Assembly (NCBI GenBank): GCA_025358525.1
Contig: JANYJI010000111.1
Location: 1-39,071, forward strand
Origin: Chloroflexota bacterium
Lineage (GTDB): Bacteria; Chloroflexota; Limnocylindria; Limnocylindrales; CSP1-4
Direction of reading: 5' to 3'
DNA: 39,071 nucleotides
Position numbers and translations under genes: made by a program. Under the pieces are notes generated by a model, which saw only the letters and a program-made list of their open reading frames with translations, did no database searches and was not told the origin of the DNA. Positions 1 to 8,070 of this stretch are shown piece by piece. How positions within the stretch are numbered: position 1 is the first letter of the stretch; each line of letters starts with the position of its first letter.

Positions 1-1104
1 CACGGCATCCTGGAACCCGTGGCGATGGCCGGTCTCCTGCTCGCTCTCCGCCCGACGAGACGAGGACTGGCGCTAGTGGCCATCGTCCTGGGCATCTCCG
101 TAGCTCTGGGCGGTCTGCTGAACATGATCCAGACTATCCCGGCCATGCCGTCGCTGTCGGTGATACAGACCAACAGGCTCCTCTTTTCACGCCTCACCTA
201 TTTCAACGTCGGTCTCTTCGGCGAGATGCTGGCCATGGCGTTGCCCCTTCTTCTGGTGGCTCTGATGGCTCGCCGCCAACTCAACCTCCGCCGGGCCGTC
301 GTGGTCCTGCTTGTGGCCGCGCTGCTGGTCTCTCTCGCGAGTCTCTTCCTGACATTCTCCAAGAGCGCCTATCTGGCCGCGTTTGGCGGCTGTCTCGTCC
401 TGCTGCTGCTGGTTGTCCGAAGTTGGCGGCGGCGAGCTTCGATCGTTCTGACTTTGGGCCTGCTCTCCACGGCGATGATCCCGTGGCCGGCTTTCTTCCT
501 CCAGGTGAGTCCGCCTCTCCAGCAGGCCTACCAGGACACGATGGTTTCGCTCGTGGGGGAGAGTCGCTACGACTCCTGGGATCCATCGACTCTGTCCGGC
601 CGCGGCTCACTCCTGGAGCGCTGGTACGCGACGCGGGCCGCAATGCAAATGGCCCTCGATCATCCGATCCTTGGAGTCGGCCTCGACCAGTTCAAGGGGC
701 AGTACGTCGGCCACTACCGGCCGCCGGAGGCGAAGCTGGACCTCGACTGGGCGCATTCGATGTGGCCCGAAGTCGCCGCGGAGCTGGGCCTTCCGGCGCT
801 TGCGCTGGACCTGATCATCTACGCTGCGGCGATGCTCGCATTGTGGCGGGTGTACCGGGCGCCGCCTGACGCGTTGTCGCGGCTGCTCGCCTGCGCCCTG
901 TTGGCCGCCCTCGTGTCGTGGCTGCTGGTCGGCACCGCCTTCGCGGGCGACATGTATCGGCCGTGGCGGAACATGGCCTCGGACTACGTGATGATGACGG
1001 TCCTGGTGGCGAGCGCCTTCGCCCTTTATCGGCTGACCCGCGACCGAGCCATTGCCGCGGCCAGGACCACGGCCGGAGCCACTACCGGAGCCACTACCGG
1101 CTGA
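1..1104 (+). CDS. O-antigen ligase / polymerase family membrane protein, 5'-truncated by the window edge
   Basis: The frame is open from base 1 (HGILEPVAMAG...), so the true start lies upstream and the ATG at 19 is probably internal. The visible part has about seven or eight hydrophobic segments and the WaaL/Wzy_C-type periplasmic region. In that region R-W-x-A-T-R-A-A-M is followed by DHPILGVGLDQF, then a region ending in WAHSMWPEVAAELGLPAL, which is the usual H...E-x-G-L pattern of the family. Members move polymerised glycan onto an acceptor or polymerise repeat units at the membrane. The C-terminus ends in a Thr/Gly/Ala tail made by a 12 bp tandem repeat (1073-1100). The stop at 1102-1104 is only 8 bp from the stop of the convergent rdgB, with no visible terminator hairpin. 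It lies near a polysaccharide block, so a role in the same glycan is plausible. Ligase versus polymerase cannot be decided from sequence alone. Confidence 0.82.
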   Translation, partial: HGILEPVAMAGLLLALRPTRRGLALVAIVLGISVALGGLLNMIQTIPAMPSLSVIQTNRLLFSRLTYFNVGLFGEMLAMALPLLLVALMARRQLNLRRAVVVLLVAALLVSLASLFLTFSKSAYLAAFGGCLVLLLLVVRSWRRRASIVLTLGLLSTAMIPWPAFFLQVSPPLQQAYQDTMVSLVGESRYDSWDPSTLSGRGSLLERWYATRAAMQMALDHPILGVGLDQFKGQYVGHYRPPEAKLDLDWAHSMWPEVAAELGLPALALDLIIYAAAMLALWRVYRAPPDALSRLLACALLAALVSWLLVGTAFAGDMYRPWRNMASDYVMMTVLVASAFALYRLTRDRAIAAARTTAGATTGATTG

Positions 1105-1112
1105 CGGTCAGG

Positions 1113-1769
1113 CTAGAAGCCGAGTTCGGCCAGAATGCGGTGCATCCGTTGGGCTGCCTTGCCACGGTGCGAGATGCGGTTCTTGGCCTCAGTCGTCCAC
1201 TCGCCGAGAGTGCGGCCGCCGGGCTTCTCAGTGGCCGGCTCGAAGATTGGGTCGTAACCGAAGCCGCCGTTCCCCTTCGGCGCCGTCGCGATTCGGCCTG
1301 CCAGCGTACCGTGCGTCAGCCGGACTGGGACGCCGCCGCGAGGCCCTCGGGTCTCGGGCAGAGCCAGAGCCAGGACACAGCGATAGCGGGCCCCGCGCCG
1401 CGATGCCGCCAACCCATCCAGGGCACCGAGCAACTTGACGTTGTTGTCTTCGTCAGTGGCGTTCTCGCCGGCGTAGCGTTTCGTTCGAACGCCCGGCCCG
1501 CCGTTGAGGGCATCAACCTCCAGACCGGAGTCGTCCGCCAGGGTGGGCAACCCGCATAAGGCCGCAAAGAAGCGGGCCTTCTTGGACGCATTCGTCTCGA
1601 ACGTCTCGCCGTCCTCAACGACCTCATCGGGGACGTGGAGGTCGTCGAGATCGATTAGTTCGGCCCTCAGGCCCAGGAGCTCGCGCAGTTCGCGGAGCTT
1701 GTGGGTCGAACGAGTGGCAACCAAAAGGCGCGATCGATCGGACGCCAGCGCTGACAAGTGAGCCGTCAC
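1113..1769 (-). CDS. rdgB: RdgB/HAM1 non-canonical purine NTP pyrophosphatase (dITP/XTP)
   Basis: Hydrolyses dITP, ITP and XTP to the monophosphate and pyrophosphate, keeping deaminated purines out of DNA and RNA in the cytoplasm. Family marks are visible. An N-terminal LLVATRSTHKLREL matches the usual (S/T)-x-N-x-x-K phosphate-binding segment, but here T-R-S-T-H-K has Ser where Asn is typical. LADDSGLEVDALNGGPG with R-Y-A-G, GNGGFGYDPIF and a C-terminal SHRGKA complete the set. At 218 residues it is slightly longer than the usual 190-205, and the extra is at the N-terminus. The start is GTG at 1769, 15 bp after the rph stop. The rph-rdgB order is a common pairing. Last gene of the leftward operon, ending 8 bp from the convergent ligase. 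Confidence 0.95.
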   Translation of the reverse strand: MTAHLSALASDRSRLLVATRSTHKLRELRELLGLRAELIDLDDLHVPDEVVEDGETFETNASKKARFFAALCGLPTLADDSGLEVDALNGGPGVRTKRYAGENATDEDNNVKLLGALDGLAASRRGARYRCVLALALPETRGPRGGVPVRLTHGTLAGRIATAPKGNGGFGYDPIFEPATEKPGGRTLGEWTTEAKNRISHRGKAAQRMHRILAELGF

Positions 1770-1784
1770 GTGCGCTGAAGCCTG

Positions 1785-2519
1785 CTAGCGCTTGACCGAG
1801 GCGAACGCCTCAGCCTGCGCAGCGAAGAGCCGCTCGAGCCCGCCGGCTGCCAGATCGAGCATTCGGTCAACGTCCGAACGGTCGAACGGCTTGCCTTCGG
1901 CGGTACCCTGCAGCTCTACGTATTTGCCCGCGTCCGTGGCTACGACGTTAAAGTCCACCTCGGCCTTGGAATCCTCGGAATAGTCGAGGTCCAGGAGAGT
2001 GACGCCATCGAATATGCCGACACTCACTGCGGCTACGCGCCCGATCAGGCAGCGTTCCATGCCGTAGGTCCGCATCGCGGCCGCCATGGCCACCCAGCCG
2101 CCGGTGATCGAAGCGGTGCGGGTTCCGCCGTCGGCGTTGATTACGTCGCAGTCGACTGTGATCGTGCGCTCGCCCAACTTCGCCATGTCGACGACACCCC
2201 GCAGTGACCGACCGACCAGGCGCTGAATCTCGAACGTTCGGCCGCCGACCTTGCCTTTGGCGGCTTCGCGGATGGTCCGCTCGCTGGTGGCGCGGGGCAG
2301 CATGCTGTACTCGGCCGTGACCCAGCCGGAGCCCTTACCGCGCAGGTGGGGCGGAACCTTGTCTTCGATCGTGGCCGCGCACAGCACTTCCGTGCCGCCA
2401 ACCTTGATCAGGCACGAGCCCTCGGCCCACTTCTGCACGCCCAGAGTGAGGGTCAAGGGTCGCAGGTCGTTCGGGAGGCGGCCGTCGGTCCGCTGCAGCG
2501 ATCGAGCCCCGATGGTCAT
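1785..2519 (-). CDS. rph: Ribonuclease PH
   Basis: Phosphorolytic 3'-5' exoribonuclease that trims tRNA 3' ends using inorganic phosphate. The 244 residues match the usual length of about 240. Clear family segments are R-x-D-G-R-x-x-x-x-L-R-P at the N-terminus, AEGSCLIKVGGTEVLCAAT, GWVTAEYSMLPRAT, the R-x-I-Q-R-L-x-G-R-S-L-R segment and DCDVINADGGTRTASITG. The ATG (2519-2517) overlaps the mazG stop as ATGA, so translation of the two is probably coupled. It is followed by rdgB 15 bp downstream. No active-site residue appears missing. Confidence 0.97.
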   Translation of the reverse strand: MTIGARSLQRTDGRLPNDLRPLTLTLGVQKWAEGSCLIKVGGTEVLCAATIEDKVPPHLRGKGSGWVTAEYSMLPRATSERTIREAAKGKVGGRTFEIQRLVGRSLRGVVDMAKLGERTITVDCDVINADGGTRTASITGGWVAMAAAMRTYGMERCLIGRVAAVSVGIFDGVTLLDLDYSEDSKAEVDFNVVATDAGKYVELQGTAEGKPFDRSDVDRMLDLAAGGLERLFAAQAEAFASVKR

Positions 2520-3742
2520 TTGGTCGACTCCTCATTCGCCGCCGGCAGGTGGCCCCTGGCCTCGGCGCGCGCCTCGGCCTTTGCAGCATCCCACAACTCG
2601 TCGAGTTCGGCGAAACTCATGTCGCGTAGCTGAACACCACGCTCGCGGGCCATTCGCTCGACGCGGTGGAAGCGGCCCCGGAACTTGTCGGCCGCGGCCC
2701 GCAGAGCGCCCTCAGCCTCGACACCGTGGCGCCGGGCCAGGTTGGTCACGACCAGCAGAAGGTCGCCGACTTCCTCGCGCTTCTCCTCGTCCGTCTCGGC
2801 CGCGGCCAACTCGGCCATCTCCTCGTGGACCTTGTCGAGGATGCCGACGATTTCCGGCCAGTCGTAGCCCAGATGAGCTGCCCGCTCCTGCATCTCCTGG
2901 GCCGCGGCGAGCGCCGGCATGGATCGAGAGATGCCGTCGAGGGCGCCGCGAACTTCGGTTGCCTCGCCCGGTGAGCCGCTGGCGCCCTCAAGCCGCGCGC
3001 CGCGCGATGCTTCGTCTTCGCGCTCGACCCGCTTGATCTGCTCCCACTGCCGATTGACGTCGCTCGCCGTGGAGACGCGGGCATCGCCAAAGACGTGAGG
3101 GTGGCGGCGAACGATCTTGCGGCTGATCGCTTCCTCGACGTCCGTCATGTCGAAGACGCCGGCTTCGGCGGCGAGTTGGGCGTGGAGCACGATCTGGAGG
3201 TATAGGTCGCCCAGCTCGCCGGCCAGCTCGGGCGTAGCCCCACCGTCGAGAATGTCGTAGACCTCGTACGCTTCCTCGAGCAGGTGCTTCTTGAGCGATT
3301 GATGGGTCTGCTCACGGTCCCACGGGCAACCGTCCGGCTGGCGCAGTCGAGCCGCGATCCAGGGCAAAGACCAGGGGCTTGCGGTCGCGCGCTCAGGCGC
3401 CAACGGCGCCAGGTATAGAGGGCCGGCCAGAGCCGCAGTGTCCAGCTCGCCAACGGTAGTGGCGTCGGCCACGCCGATGCGCCCGACGACATGGTCGGCT
3501 GGGTAGAGGCGCCGCAGGATGGCCAGCGCGCCACCGTCGGCCGGCGCGTGTCGGCCCGGGAGTGGCGACGCCCCGGCCGAAGTCGGTTCAGGAACGTGGA
3601 GGGCTGTCAGCGGAACCAGGAGCAGCGGCCGCGAGGGCTCGATTGGCGTTTCTGCCAGCCGATCAGCCGTGGCAATCTGCAGCCCGGCCGCTGGGTCGAG
3701 CCCCCAGCGGATTCGAGCCTCTGCGACGAACGCGTCGAGCAC
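2516..3742 (-). CDS. mazG: MazG nucleoside triphosphate pyrophosphohydrolase with a YabN-like half methylase domain at the N-terminus
   Basis: Hydrolyses NTPs and dNTPs to NMP and pyrophosphate (house-cleaning, ppGpp-linked in some bacteria). Two MazG domains are visible. The first has PDGCPWDREQTHQSLKKHL, then LLEEAYEVYD and ELGDLYLQIVLHA, giving the E-E-x-x-E...E-x-x-D metal site. The second has VHEEMAELAAA and EEVGDLLLVVTNLARRHG. The first roughly 110 residues (DAFVAEARIRWGLDPAAGLQ, then RRLYPADHVVGRIGV, then PLYLAPL) resemble the C-terminal half of the tetrapyrrole-methylase domain of YabN-type proteins, but the SAM-binding N-terminal half is absent. The frame stays open to 3886, but that would overlap the PPIase gene by 131 bp. 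I therefore choose the GTG at 3742, 13 bp after the PPIase stop. The Shine-Dalgarno is weak, so the exact start is uncertain. The stop overlaps rph by 4 bp. Confidence 0.88.
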   Translation of the reverse strand: MLDAFVAEARIRWGLDPAAGLQIATADRLAETPIEPSRPLLLVPLTALHVPEPTSAGASPLPGRHAPADGGALAILRRLYPADHVVGRIGVADATTVGELDTAALAGPLYLAPLAPERATASPWSLPWIAARLRQPDGCPWDREQTHQSLKKHLLEEAYEVYDILDGGATPELAGELGDLYLQIVLHAQLAAEAGVFDMTDVEEAISRKIVRRHPHVFGDARVSTASDVNRQWEQIKRVEREDEASRGARLEGASGSPGEATEVRGALDGISRSMPALAAAQEMQERAAHLGYDWPEIVGILDKVHEEMAELAAAETDEEKREEVGDLLLVVTNLARRHGVEAEGALRAAADKFRGRFHRVERMARERGVQLRDMSFAELDELWDAAKAEARAEARGHLPAANEESTK

Positions 3743-3755
3743 CAGTCCCGCGCGG

Positions 3756-5546
3756 CTACGGAGTCGGCGAAGGCGGGGCCATGGCAGCCAGGCCAGGGGC
3801 GTCGGTCCAGACGAGGGCCGTGCCCTGGAGGTCCGCCAGCCAACGCTGGTAGACGAGCTTCTTGAGCCTTGCCTGGGTGTCCGCATCGGCGACCCGGGTC
3901 TGCTCGTCCAGGACCTTAAACACCCAGTAGCCGCTGTTGGAGACCATGCGGCTCACGCCGCCGATGGGCGTCTGCCAGATCGCAGCTTCCTGGTCGGTCG
4001 TGAGCATGTACTTCGTGACCCAACCCATATCGCCGCCCTTGGCTGCGTCGGCTGCGTCGCTGATCTGCTTGGCCTCCTCGACGAAGTCCACGCCCGAGTT
4101 GATCAGCAGCTGGGCGTTGGCGATTCGCTGCTCCGGCGCCGCGCGTCGGCTCTCGAACTGAACTACGACATATCCCTTGGACGGCTCCTGGATCGGGTCG
4201 AGGAGCGTGCCGGTCACAAGACCATCCTTGTAGAGCGCCGCGGCCACGTTGGTCATGCCAAGCCCTTGGCTACCGGATGCGGTTTGGGCAGCGAACCATG
4301 AGTTCGTGATCCAGGGCACCTCGCCGCTGCGGGTGTTGACCATCTGGTCGTCGTTCACCTTTGTATCGACGGCCATGCTCGCGAACTTGGTCGGGTCACT
4401 GCGGAGGGTGGCGACTGCCGCATCGGCGCGCTTCTTGGCATCGTCCCACGATGGGTCGGTCGTCGGGACCGTCGAAGCGTTCGCCTCGCTGTGGGCTGGG
4501 GAGAAGACGAGCAGCCGGAACTTGACCTCATCGCCATCGCCCGGCGGGCTGGCGCCAGGCGCGATCGCGATCTCGAGAACATGGCGCTGATTGGTCGCGC
4601 CGCTGACGTACTGGGCCTCGATCTTGTTCTGGACGGCCTTCGAAAGGGCCCCGGCCCGGGCATAAGCCCGATATGTGTCACCGTGGCCCACCGACTTTTC
4701 CCAATCTGCATCCACGAACTTGGGCACGATGCTCGTGACCGTGGCGAAGCGGAAGATGCCGTCTGAGCCCTTGATGACGGTGGTCATGTCGTTGACCTTG
4801 GCCAGGGCGAAGACGGCGTCGATCATCTCGGGGTCGAGGCTGAGCGAGTCTTTGCTAACCAGCCCCAGATCGCCGAGACTGCCGCCGTTGGCGACGGCGT
4901 CCTGGCCCGACTCGGTGGCGACGTCTGCCCACTTTTTGCCGCCCTTAACCTCGTCCAGGAGCGTCTGAGCCCTGGTCTGGGCAGCGAGCACGTCCGAAGG
5001 TGTGGGCGCAGTGGCAGGCGGCGTTGCATTAGGCTGAACGCCGATAACCATTACGTGGCGCAGGTCCGGGATCGTGGCCTCGACCTGGATCTGGTCGTTC
5101 ACCTGAGCGTCGGTTACAGAGATGTTGTTTTTCGCCGCGTACTGACGGAGCGTAGCCTCATGCTTCAGCTGAGTCAGGGCATCGTTTTGGATCGTCGTCG
5201 GATCCTGGGCTGTCATGGGCGCGTTGGCAAGGGACTGAAACTCGGCTGACGTGATCTTGCCCTGGTTCCTGAGTGCGGTCAGGTCGTCGACCTGGCGCTT
5301 GTAGAGAGACACGTTCATCGCCGCTCGATCCCGAACCGCGTCCTTGCCGATGACCTCGCCATTGACTGCCGCGATCGGGGCCCAGTGGTCCGTGTAGTAA
5401 CCGGCTACAAAGACGCCTCCCATAAGCGACAGCGCAGACGCGATGGCCAGCGAGAAGGTGAGCGTGATGTAGATCGATCGACGGCTGTCGTCGCGTCTGG
5501 CTCGGCGGCGTGTGGGCTGCGCGGCCGGTCGGGAACGGAAGGTCAT
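3756..5546 (-). CDS. Membrane-anchored SurA/PrsA-like parvulin (PpiC) peptidyl-prolyl isomerase
   Basis: Predicted extracytoplasmic foldase of 596 residues. A basic, Arg-rich N-terminus is followed by one membrane segment (about residues 24-50) with no lipobox Cys, so it is probably a signal anchor. A SurA_N-like helical region comes next (VNGEVIGKDAVRDRAAM onwards). Then come two clear parvulin-like units, around 200-290 (KWADVATESGQD, GGSLGDLG) and at the C-terminus around 500-570 (DFVEEAKQISD, KGGDMGWV, SNSGYWVFKVLDEQTR). A more diverged unit lies between them (KFASMAVDTKVND, SGEVPWI, GYVVVQFESR). First gene of the PPIase-mazG-rph-rdgB operon. The ATG at 5546 has AGGA 8-9 bp upstream, and a 142 bp gap separates it from the upstream glycosyltransferase gene, room enough for its own promoter. 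Which domains are catalytically active cannot be judged here. Confidence 0.85.
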   Translation of the reverse strand: MTFRSRPAAQPTRRRARRDDSRRSIYITLTFSLAIASALSLMGGVFVAGYYTDHWAPIAAVNGEVIGKDAVRDRAAMNVSLYKRQVDDLTALRNQGKITSAEFQSLANAPMTAQDPTTIQNDALTQLKHEATLRQYAAKNNISVTDAQVNDQIQVEATIPDLRHVMVIGVQPNATPPATAPTPSDVLAAQTRAQTLLDEVKGGKKWADVATESGQDAVANGGSLGDLGLVSKDSLSLDPEMIDAVFALAKVNDMTTVIKGSDGIFRFATVTSIVPKFVDADWEKSVGHGDTYRAYARAGALSKAVQNKIEAQYVSGATNQRHVLEIAIAPGASPPGDGDEVKFRLLVFSPAHSEANASTVPTTDPSWDDAKKRADAAVATLRSDPTKFASMAVDTKVNDDQMVNTRSGEVPWITNSWFAAQTASGSQGLGMTNVAAALYKDGLVTGTLLDPIQEPSKGYVVVQFESRRAAPEQRIANAQLLINSGVDFVEEAKQISDAADAAKGGDMGWVTKYMLTTDQEAAIWQTPIGGVSRMVSNSGYWVFKVLDEQTRVADADTQARLKKLVYQRWLADLQGTALVWTDAPGLAAMAPPSPTP

Positions 5547-5688
5547 CTGGGCGTCCTGGTTGCGAGCGTGGCCCGACGAGACACGCCGGGGTAACGGAGC
5601 CGTATGCTACCGCATTCTGCTTCCTGAAACGGCGGATCGCCGAGCCAGTGCGGCCGCGGAGGAGACTGTGTGCGGGCCGTTGCGTTGA

Positions 5689-6927
5689 CTACCGTGATGG
5701 CTTCCGCCTCGCTCCGGTTCGGCGCGAACGGGCCAGGAGCCGATCCACGACTGCCCGATACGCGGCCGCCTGGCGTGTCCAGCTCAACTCTTCCACGCGG
5801 CGGCTGGTCCGCTCGATACGCCCCTGGCGGTCGGCGGGGTCGTCGGCGAGGCCCATGATGGTCGCGGCCAGCGATTCGGGATCGCCTGGCTCGTAGACGG
5901 CCAGCGTGTCGGGCTCGAAGTAGCGCTCGACGGTGGGCAGGCGCGAGGCCACGACCGGCTTCTCCATGGCCGCATATTCGAGCAGCTTGGTTGAGAGGCT
6001 CATGCCCGTGAACGGATCCAGGCGGGTGGGGGCGATGCCGATGTCCGCTGCGGCGACAGCCCGGGGAACGGCCTCGATGGGGATGCGGCCGGGGAAGGTG
6101 ACCAGTTCGGCGATTCCGAGTTTGGCGGCCAGCGCTTCGAGGCTGGGCAGAGCGTCGCCACGACCGTAAAACGTGGCCTCTACCGGCAGGTCCGGCCGAA
6201 CACGAGCTATGGTGGCTACGGCCCGCAGGACTACATCTAGCTCGTACGTGGGCGTCAAGGCGCCTGTGTAGACGATGCGCAGGACTCCGTCGGCCATGAA
6301 CTCACGGCGGGGCTGCGCCGTCGGGTCGAAGAGGCCCAGGTCCGGGCTGTTGAGAACGACGGCCAGACGGTCGGGCTTGACGCCCAGGCCTCGAAGGCGT
6401 TCGGCCAGTGGCTCGTTCACCGTCAAGACCTCGTTGGCCAGCCAGATGGACAGCTTTTCCTGCAGGCGGAGCAGTCGGTAGCTGATTGGATTGGCGGCCC
6501 TGGGGAACCGACTTCGGAAGAATTCGGGCATCGCCTCGTGCAGGTCGAGCAGGACCGGCACTCCGGCCAGCTTCATTGGCAGGGCGGCGAAGACAAGGTA
6601 ATCCGGGAGCGAGTGCACCTCCACCAGGGCGTAGCGGCGGCGGCGGCAGGCACGAGTGGCGGCCCACATCGAGCGGAGCAGAAAGGCCCCGTATTCGGCG
6701 AGGTAGACCGGCAGACCCGCGCCCTGATGGCGACGGACTGGCAGGCGACGCACATTGACACCCGCCACGATCGTCCGATCGGCCTCGCCTGGCCGGCGCA
6801 GGCCGTAGACGTCGACATCCCAGCCGGCTGCCACGAGGGCCTCCGCCTCGCGCCTGACTCTGGGGTCTTCCTCGTAGTACGCATGGACGATCATGCAGAT
6901 CGGCCGCCGCGGGGTGTTTGTCGTCAC
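5689..6927 (-). CDS. GT4-family glycosyltransferase
   Basis: Cytoplasmic retaining (GT-B fold) transferase of 412 residues. The N-terminal Rossmann half reads CMIVHAYYEEDPRVRREAEA...AGWDVDVYGL, typical of GT4 enzymes that begin by finding an acceptor site after a D-P-R-V-x-R-E motif. The C-terminal donor half has RIVYTGAL, the VTFPGRIP segment, then ADIGIAP and STKLLEYAAMEKPVVAS, the family nucleotide-sugar binding segment with the expected Glu. GTG start at 6927, overlapping the stop of the 2-epimerase gene as GTGA. As the last gene of the diacetamido-uronate cassette it is the natural candidate to transfer that sugar, but the donor cannot be proved from sequence. Confidence 0.88.
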   Translation of the reverse strand: MTTNTPRRPICMIVHAYYEEDPRVRREAEALVAAGWDVDVYGLRRPGEADRTIVAGVNVRRLPVRRHQGAGLPVYLAEYGAFLLRSMWAATRACRRRRYALVEVHSLPDYLVFAALPMKLAGVPVLLDLHEAMPEFFRSRFPRAANPISYRLLRLQEKLSIWLANEVLTVNEPLAERLRGLGVKPDRLAVVLNSPDLGLFDPTAQPRREFMADGVLRIVYTGALTPTYELDVVLRAVATIARVRPDLPVEATFYGRGDALPSLEALAAKLGIAELVTFPGRIPIEAVPRAVAAADIGIAPTRLDPFTGMSLSTKLLEYAAMEKPVVASRLPTVERYFEPDTLAVYEPGDPESLAATIMGLADDPADRQGRIERTSRRVEELSWTRQAAAYRAVVDRLLARSRRTGARRKPSR

Positions 6928-8057
6928 GCTCGGGTTCCGGCGACGTCGCGGCTAACGGGGAATGCGCTCGCGATTCGCTCCGCAGCGCCCGAGCCCCCCA
7001 GCCGCAGTGTGGCCGCCCGCTCGGCGGCCGCTTCCTCGGACCGGGCGAGTGGCGCTCGTGCGGCCATCTCACGCACGGCCAGGCCACGGTCAAGGCCGAC
7101 CAGGACGGCCGAGCTGCCGGCCCCTCCGACGGTCTCGACCCATTCGGTCGTGGTCCGCAGGACCAGGCACGGAACTCCCAGCCAGGCCGACTCGCGCTGA
7201 ATGCCGCCCGAGTCGGTCAGGACGGCTGCGGCGTGCAGCTGGAGGGCCAGCGAGGTTCGATAGCTTTGCGGCTCAACGACGGCCACTACCTCTGGGAGGG
7301 TGACGCCGGCCGCGTCGAGGGCGGCCCGGGTTCCGGGATGGAGGGCCAGAACAACAGGTCGATCGCGTGATGCGACCGCGCCTAGCAGGGCCGACCATTC
7401 GGTCATCGCTTGGGGCGTCCGGTTTTCGGCCCGATGGACCGTCGCGAACAGAAAGTGGCCGGGCGTCAGTGGGATGCCCAAACGCTCAGCGATGGGGGCC
7501 AGGACGGCCGGATCGCGAACCTCTTCGGAGACTCGGGCTGCCAGATCGAGCATCAGGTCGCCGACTTCGGTGACGCCCCGTGTGATCCCTTCGGCCGCCA
7601 GGTTGGCCAGGGCCGCAGCGGTCGGGGCGAAGAGCCAGGTGGATAGATGGTCGGCCACGACTCGGTTCAGCTCTTCTGGCATGCGCCGGTCGAAGCTGCG
7701 CAGCCCGGCCTCTACGTGAGCCACGGGAATTCCCAGCTTGGCCGCCGCCAGGGCCCCGGCCAGCGTGGAGTTGGTATCGCCGTAGACGACAACCACGTCC
7801 GGCTTCTCGGCCGTGAGCAGCGGCTCCAGAGCCATCAGCATGCGGCCGGTCTGGTCGCCGTGGCCGCCTCCGCCCAGCCCCAGCGAGTAGCTCGGCTGGG
7901 CGAGCCCGAGCTCACCGAAGAAGCTGCCGGCCATCGCCTCGTCGTAGTGCTGGCCGGTGTCCACAAAGATGTCCTCGTGGAAGCGGCGAAGTACCGGCTG
8001 CAGCGCGGCCGCCTTGATCAACTGCGGTCGCGTGCCGACGACACTGACGATTCGCAC
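6924..8057 (-). CDS. UDP-HexNAc 2-epimerase, non-hydrolysing (WecB/WbpI family); probable UDP-GlcNAc(3NAc)A 2-epimerase
   Basis: Family members invert C2 of a UDP-2-acetamido sugar through a 2-acetamidoglucal intermediate. Visible marks are VVGTRPQLIKAAALQPVL at the N-terminus, DTGQHYDEAM, VYGDTNSTLAGALAA, HVEAGLRS and PEELNRVVADHLS. The C-terminal half has ATVHRAEN and LTDSGGIQRESAWLGVPCLVLR. The ORF reaches 8123, but the likely start is GTG at 8057 (V-R-I-V-S-V-V-G-T-R-P), 13 bp after the dehydrogenase stop, giving 377 residues, the normal size. The sequence alone fits WecB (UDP-GlcNAc) or WbpI (UDP-GlcNAc(3NAc)A). Neighbouring dehydrogenase, oxidoreductase, aminotransferase and acetyltransferase genes favour the WbpI role. 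The stop overlaps the glycosyltransferase start by 4 bp. Confidence 0.9.
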   Translation of the reverse strand: MRIVSVVGTRPQLIKAAALQPVLRRFHEDIFVDTGQHYDEAMAGSFFGELGLAQPSYSLGLGGGGHGDQTGRMLMALEPLLTAEKPDVVVVYGDTNSTLAGALAAAKLGIPVAHVEAGLRSFDRRMPEELNRVVADHLSTWLFAPTAAALANLAAEGITRGVTEVGDLMLDLAARVSEEVRDPAVLAPIAERLGIPLTPGHFLFATVHRAENRTPQAMTEWSALLGAVASRDRPVVLALHPGTRAALDAAGVTLPEVVAVVEPQSYRTSLALQLHAAAVLTDSGGIQRESAWLGVPCLVLRTTTEWVETVGGAGSSAVLVGLDRGLAVREMAARAPLARSEEAAAERAATLRLGGSGAAERIASAFPVSRDVAGTRA

Positions 8058-8070
8058 CGGCGGCCGCCGC

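Noticed and set aside
1101-1115. Bidirectional terminator between the ligase gene and rdgB
   Set aside because: Only 8 bp separate the stops and no stem or T-run is visible.
3743-3886. ATG at 3886 as the mazG start
   Set aside because: It would overlap the PPIase coding end by 131 bp and adds Arg/Ser/Pro-rich residues with no family similarity.
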